Source: an uncultured Bacteroidales bacterium (GTDB taxonomy: Bacteria > Bacteroidota > Bacteroidia > Bacteroidales > Paludibacteraceae). From it: DNA of 16,723 bases. The position numbers were made by a program, and so were the translations under genes. Of the stretch, positions 15,701-16,723 are shown piece after piece. The stretch spans positions 1-16,723 of the forward strand of contig CAKZZM010000038.1 of assembly GCA_937885465.1 (NCBI GenBank), read 5' to 3'. The notes under the pieces are model-generated. The model had not been told where the DNA came from, did no database searches, and saw only the letters and a list, made by a program, of their open reading frames with translations. Positions within the stretch are counted from its first letter, which is position 1; every line of letters begins with the position of its first letter.

Positions 15701-16653
15701 CCGAAGCCGTCACTCATGGTTGAGCAAGAGCCGTCTTTCGTAACCATGCAGTAGTAAGTGCCGGCATCATCGAAGGTGCAGTGATCCACGCTGTAGGTGG
15801 CGGAGGTGGCACCCGCTATCCTATTCTCGTTCTCCGTGCCGTTCTTATACCACTGATAGGTCGTTACCGTCCCGCTGCCACCCGTCGGGGTCGCCGTCAG
15901 CGATATATTATCCCCCGGGAAGTAATGCCACTGCCCGCTTATCCCCACCGATGCCGGTGCCGAACAGCCGGAGAGACTTATAGAGTAGATATACGCATTC
16001 TTACTTGCACAAACGCCCTCAATATAGTAATAACCCGCCGCAAGACTCATAGTGCCGGTCGTCGTTTCTGCCGTAGCAGCCGAAGCCAACGCAGGGAAAG
16101 TGATATTATCAGAGGCATAGGCAGAACCGCCCAAGGTGAAAGATACCGAAGTGCTGTTATTCGTACCTTCTTCCATAGCCTGGAAAACTGTAGAACCATT
16201 CGTAACGGAATATACGGTTATAGTGGCAGGCACCTCGGTCTTTACGCTCTTCTTCTTCACCACCACCTCTAAATCCATAGCAGTAGAGAGATACACGGCG
16301 AAGCCGGTACTTGTATTGACAGTGTTCTGAATCTGAATACCGAGAGTTGCATCTTTAGTGTAAATATTCATTCGATACTGAAACACGCCGTTGCTTATCT
16401 TATAGAACTTCTCCTTCGCGCCTATCGTCTGGTCAGCAAAAGTATAAGTACCCGACGCAGCAGGGGTGGCGCCCCACGCCTGCGGCGCGTAGAGCACAAG
16501 CACTACAAGAGCAAAGATGATGTAACGCAGGCGAGCCGCCTTATCAGAACTTGACGCGGCACGAAGACGCGGCACCGCCTCGTGCTGAGTATTACTATAA
16601 CACCTCGCCACCCTGCGCATAGCAAGGGAAGCAAAAGATTGCGTGTGTTTCAT
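9715..16653 (-). CDS. Giant multidomain surface protein with T9SS type A sorting domain
   Basis: A 2312-residue secreted protein. Domains: signal peptide with a long basic n-region (core about 44-58, likely cleavage after AWGA); Ig-like domain (233-322) with a YQWYKNG core and the D-AGTYYC pattern; CBM26-like segment (about 433-508, IYFYNSKGWTQVYYR); divergent InlB repeat (about 565-640); InlB/Flg_new repeats at 641-716, 720-792, 963-1036 and 1041-1115; two mutually similar beta domains (about 1120-1270 and 1391-1553) flanking another beta-sandwich (1272-1385); a beta-rich, possibly helical region (1660-1865); and a T9SS sorting domain (2248-2312, VVRLYDVAGRLL and GIYTVQAGSKVKRILI). T9SS export across the outer membrane with removal of this domain is expected from family knowledge. 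No catalytic motif was seen, so adhesion or glycan binding is inferred. The small membrane gene follows after 11 bp. Confidence 0.9.
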   Translation of the reverse strand: MKHTQSFASLAMRRVARCYSNTQHEAVPRLRAASSSDKAARLRYIIFALVVLVLYAPQAWGATPAASGTYTFADQTIGAKEKFYKISNGVFQYRMNIYTKDATLGIQIQNTVNTSTGFAVYLSTAMDLEVVVKKKSVKTEVPATITVYSVTNGSTVFQAMEEGTNNSTSVSFTLGGSAYASDNITFPALASAATAETTTGTMSLAAGYYYIEGVCASKNAYIYSISLSGCSAPASVGISGQWHYFPGDNISLTATPTGGSGTVTTYQWYKNGTENENRIAGATSATYSVDHCTFDDAGTYYCMVTKDGSCSTMSDGFGVKILRLYVNTGVENWTSYGYADFVKVSETTAVATIFLGAPWFYGFNIADGCGHYYGNSGDMTSANHLNWTMDNTSRSCGLTTTNGATYTFTVNYSDIAQPVVSVEYPIANQAAEKTIYFYNSKGWTQVYYRKGHGTYSEATLMTLVPGTANLYKVTTTAFDGMAAWNITDNAGWTGSNSIYKTKTGDSYQINNATNFDGGAVTLDAITITPTGDGSMGGDDQNDNCRFYGYEPSVGMRTQRVEVAGTTNGSIRVDYTNTSGSVVSFTSGERDLAHSTIITISATPAAGYELESLTVNGADHTSGNTVTVTSETTIEASFTPRVYDIHYYDQGGTAFSGSHAVGYPTTHTYGTATDLMSATKTGYHFDGWYTASACTGSPVTSLGATAYTADPSLYAKWSEAGYSVTYADGGATTGTVPTDDNDYAGGATVMVLGNTGSLTKTGYGFRGWTDGTTFFLPAQTFTITADVTLTAVWDEEADDVICNIYFRAAKWTGETFAQGNTTTADEKYGIWFYSKSSSNQFSLTNNTTNGLTFPGNNLSSGNYYFCIPLTGINGEITVTFTHGYSSQKASYKYVYIDGRDSFTAGNTNSSGGTQVTDANQSDTQLSFTVTASQSKGHLCVGRYGSSFTQIYGVRVTTPGGSSNSTVRFAHGSVAPASAAGMPTTIVGVPAGKLIVRPSDPTADHCTFGGWYTDAACTNAWNWGSSTVTKDTTLYAKWTGESYAITYKDEGDVAFSGSHATGYPTSHTYGSATALQTATKAGKVFCGWYTASACTGSPVRTLSATGYTAAITLYAKWSDYKQFEKVTDADQLEEEDEVIIVYETGKVIGDSISGNLMGATDVGVEFSSPVGSYVNVATNAGYVFTLEASDDKWKLIDGNDGALAVNNTNKIEVQEGGDDWSISVASGNATIQSATTSKSTKTLLYNAATGKFTVYASAGGDVQNVQLYHYQELNPVIRVLPITADLFTYVEGYGPSAAQEFSITGKNLTGNLTLTIPSGYEVSTTSATAGFTTASQTFTKDASDRVSTTIWIRMQSGLAQGEHNGNAVVSGGGATTKNIALSGTVTGLPTGRGFVRVNSNADIHAGEYYLLVAESYGKGNGHNTVSNQGDFLDQTSVVTIEIAGEDVLYADDDAAINPFVVKGRRSGHTLYDLDNMSRVLVAWPGKKMLFKSPASITADTVGLWTINASDADDVRVTDASGRYGRIYYNSSDKRFNVYQEDDKEKSKHKPLQLYRNNCTTANLHFLCGATETEDLNIAFNGASYTVTGAFSTESNGTLTSTITPAPAGGDIVFDIAAKTITVTASGEWDIMLTQAEGDYCPAEAYCHVKATKVVTEMSIAGWTATAVDPQQEEVPADLSHEGENVVADPDLYPWFAFEDIGEYLDITDWDGSNVIVNMNGYRGSGTWAVRSENSGAWKSLLSGANADRTVTLSCGGKTQGRRVLLTAKGGETIDSQHYYTIPYTYNSSATLTSWAGGAESVLYVRGGTLTIDVDITAAAVWVSPAATLVINAGKTLTCDSLMLRTTDRQAAELVNNGTLAATKVHYTRIVRQKEYQQFALPFATDLSDVFLSLEPGGRKLAYGNWLVKYYDTESRATNGILADGGNWKRMAADGILEAGRGYEFYSNSAYYREFFFPVTYSKVSPSASTRSSLDCHTGSVGVTNDGWNFIASPFTSTYTPTPSPEITIAELAEDNLTYYQHVVTSLPPVRPFYYQAEGTGYMVFDAGMNIMSAAAQAAGNRALKRSEAAGSDTSAGEDLQWLRVILSTEEASDETNILLSARYTSEYELGRDVTKLLVEAGRPQIYSVVPCGESSAGCSSYCNLATAALNDMVSEIPLGLYLPEEGLYTLSSVPNDWQGRLTNLFLNDVQDGIVADLVATDYRYYAESRGSTFRFSLLPVFMDETPPDSGGTYGTATGLDGSALAVHAEGATATGTIVLSDLQRGEVVRLYDVAGRLLMQRTAEAEVMQVKIETAGIYTVQAGSKVKRILITAQ
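9718..9912 (-). other. T9SS type A C-terminal sorting domain of the giant protein
   Basis: The last 65 residues (2248-2312) show the order typical of this domain: a beta strand with VVRLYDVAGRLLMQ, a turn with variable acidic residues, the GIYTV strand, and a basic KVKRILI end strand. Such domains direct Bacteroidetes proteins through the type IX outer-membrane translocon and are removed or exchanged for a lipopolysaccharide anchor. The presence of the domain implies that the rest of the T9SS machinery is encoded elsewhere in the genome. Confidence 0.85.
13309..13533 (-). repeat. InlB-type module, copy 2 of a duplicated pair
   Basis: Residues 1041-1115 of the giant protein. It shares with the copy at 14506-14733 the segments AFSGSHA-x-GYPT and GWYTASACTGSPV (13 identical residues) and the closing LYAKWS. 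At DNA level 13362-13402 matches 14559-14599 over 41 bp with one mismatch. Confidence 0.88.
14506..14733 (-). repeat. InlB-type module, copy 1 of a duplicated pair
   Basis: Residues 641-716 of the giant protein, preceded by a divergent InlB repeat and followed by another InlB repeat (720-792). It carries the family pattern of a beta strand, GYHFDGWYT and a closing LYAKW. Its close relationship to 13309-13533, about 1.2 kb away, points to duplication of a single module followed by insertion of other domains, or to intragenic recombination. Confidence 0.88.
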
Positions 16654-16660
16654 GGTTTGA

Positions 16661-16710
16661 TTTAGTTACTAAAGTTTCCCACTTATTTCGCCAAAAATTT
16701 TAATTTTTGG
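16661..16710 (-). promoter_or_regulatory. Candidate promoter with two palindromes before the giant gene
   Basis: The minus strand has TTTG (16695-16692) and, 20 nt later, TAGTAACT (16671-16664). The -33 box and the spacing fit, but only the TA of the -7 box matches. The -33 box lies in a palindrome (16691-16710, arms CCAAAAATT and AATTTTTGG around TT), and the weak -7 box lies in another (16661-16673, arms TTTAGT and ACTAAA around one base). The second ends 7 bp before the ATG. A repressor-type or activator-type site is possible. Confidence 0.4.
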
Positions 16711-16723
16711 ATAATTTTGGGTA

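Noticed and set aside
9697..16330. Many plus-strand open frames of 60-190 codons across the giant gene
   Set aside because: They mirror the minus-strand gene in other frames, show no domain or start-signal support, and the minus-strand frame is continuous for 2312 codons with clear domains.

Overview
The window looks like a chromosomal stretch of a Bacteroidetes bacterium, most likely order Bacteroidales. The reasons are: a very large secreted protein ending in a type IX secretion (T9SS) type A sorting domain; InlB/Listeria-Bacteroides repeats; promoter boxes of the Bacteroidetes sigma type (TTTG about 20 nt before TAnnTTTG) instead of sigma-70 boxes; weak or absent Shine-Dalgarno sequences; and a Bacteroidetes-type long dimeric glycyl-tRNA synthetase. 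Genus cannot be read from the sequence. Every convincing gene lies on the minus strand, so transcription runs from high to low coordinates. No tRNA, rRNA, CRISPR array or transposase was found.

Region by region, in transcription order. (1) 16653-9715 encodes a 2312-residue multidomain surface protein (signal peptide, Ig-like domain, carbohydrate-binding-like module, five InlB-type repeats, two related beta domains, T9SS C-terminal domain). It is followed after only 11 bp by a 288-residue low-complexity membrane protein (9703-8837), and 39 bp later by uvrB (8797-6755). The three may be co-transcribed. (2) 6754-6438 is a repeat-rich 317-bp intergenic region with several 25-bp palindromes, a second palindrome type, 17-bp tandem repeats that run into the end of uvrB, and an 11-bp tandem array just before the next gene. 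(3) 6437-4743 is a GH3-family acyl-adenylate/amido-synthetase-like gene. (4) 4626-4165 (DUF177/YceD) and 4122-3937 (rpmF, L32) form the classic ribosome-related pair, with a recognisable promoter in front and a hairpin terminator behind. (5) 3875-2718 is an RluB-type pseudouridine synthase with a disordered, repeat-containing N-terminus, and 2658-1111 is glyS; both use GTG start codons. (6) 1051-209 is a lipoprotein of unknown function, closed by a hairpin terminator made of the same palindrome found near uvrB. (7) At the left edge a textbook Bacteroidetes promoter leads into a minus-strand reading frame cut off by the window.

How the genes fit together: DUF177, L32, the pseudouridine synthase and glyS are translation and ribosome-biogenesis housekeeping genes. 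The giant T9SS cargo and its small membrane neighbour are the accessory, poorly described part, and form a candidate two-gene surface module. The dispersed palindromes are the main non-coding novelty: one copy acts as a gene-end hairpin, and another cluster supplies the last codons and stop of uvrB.
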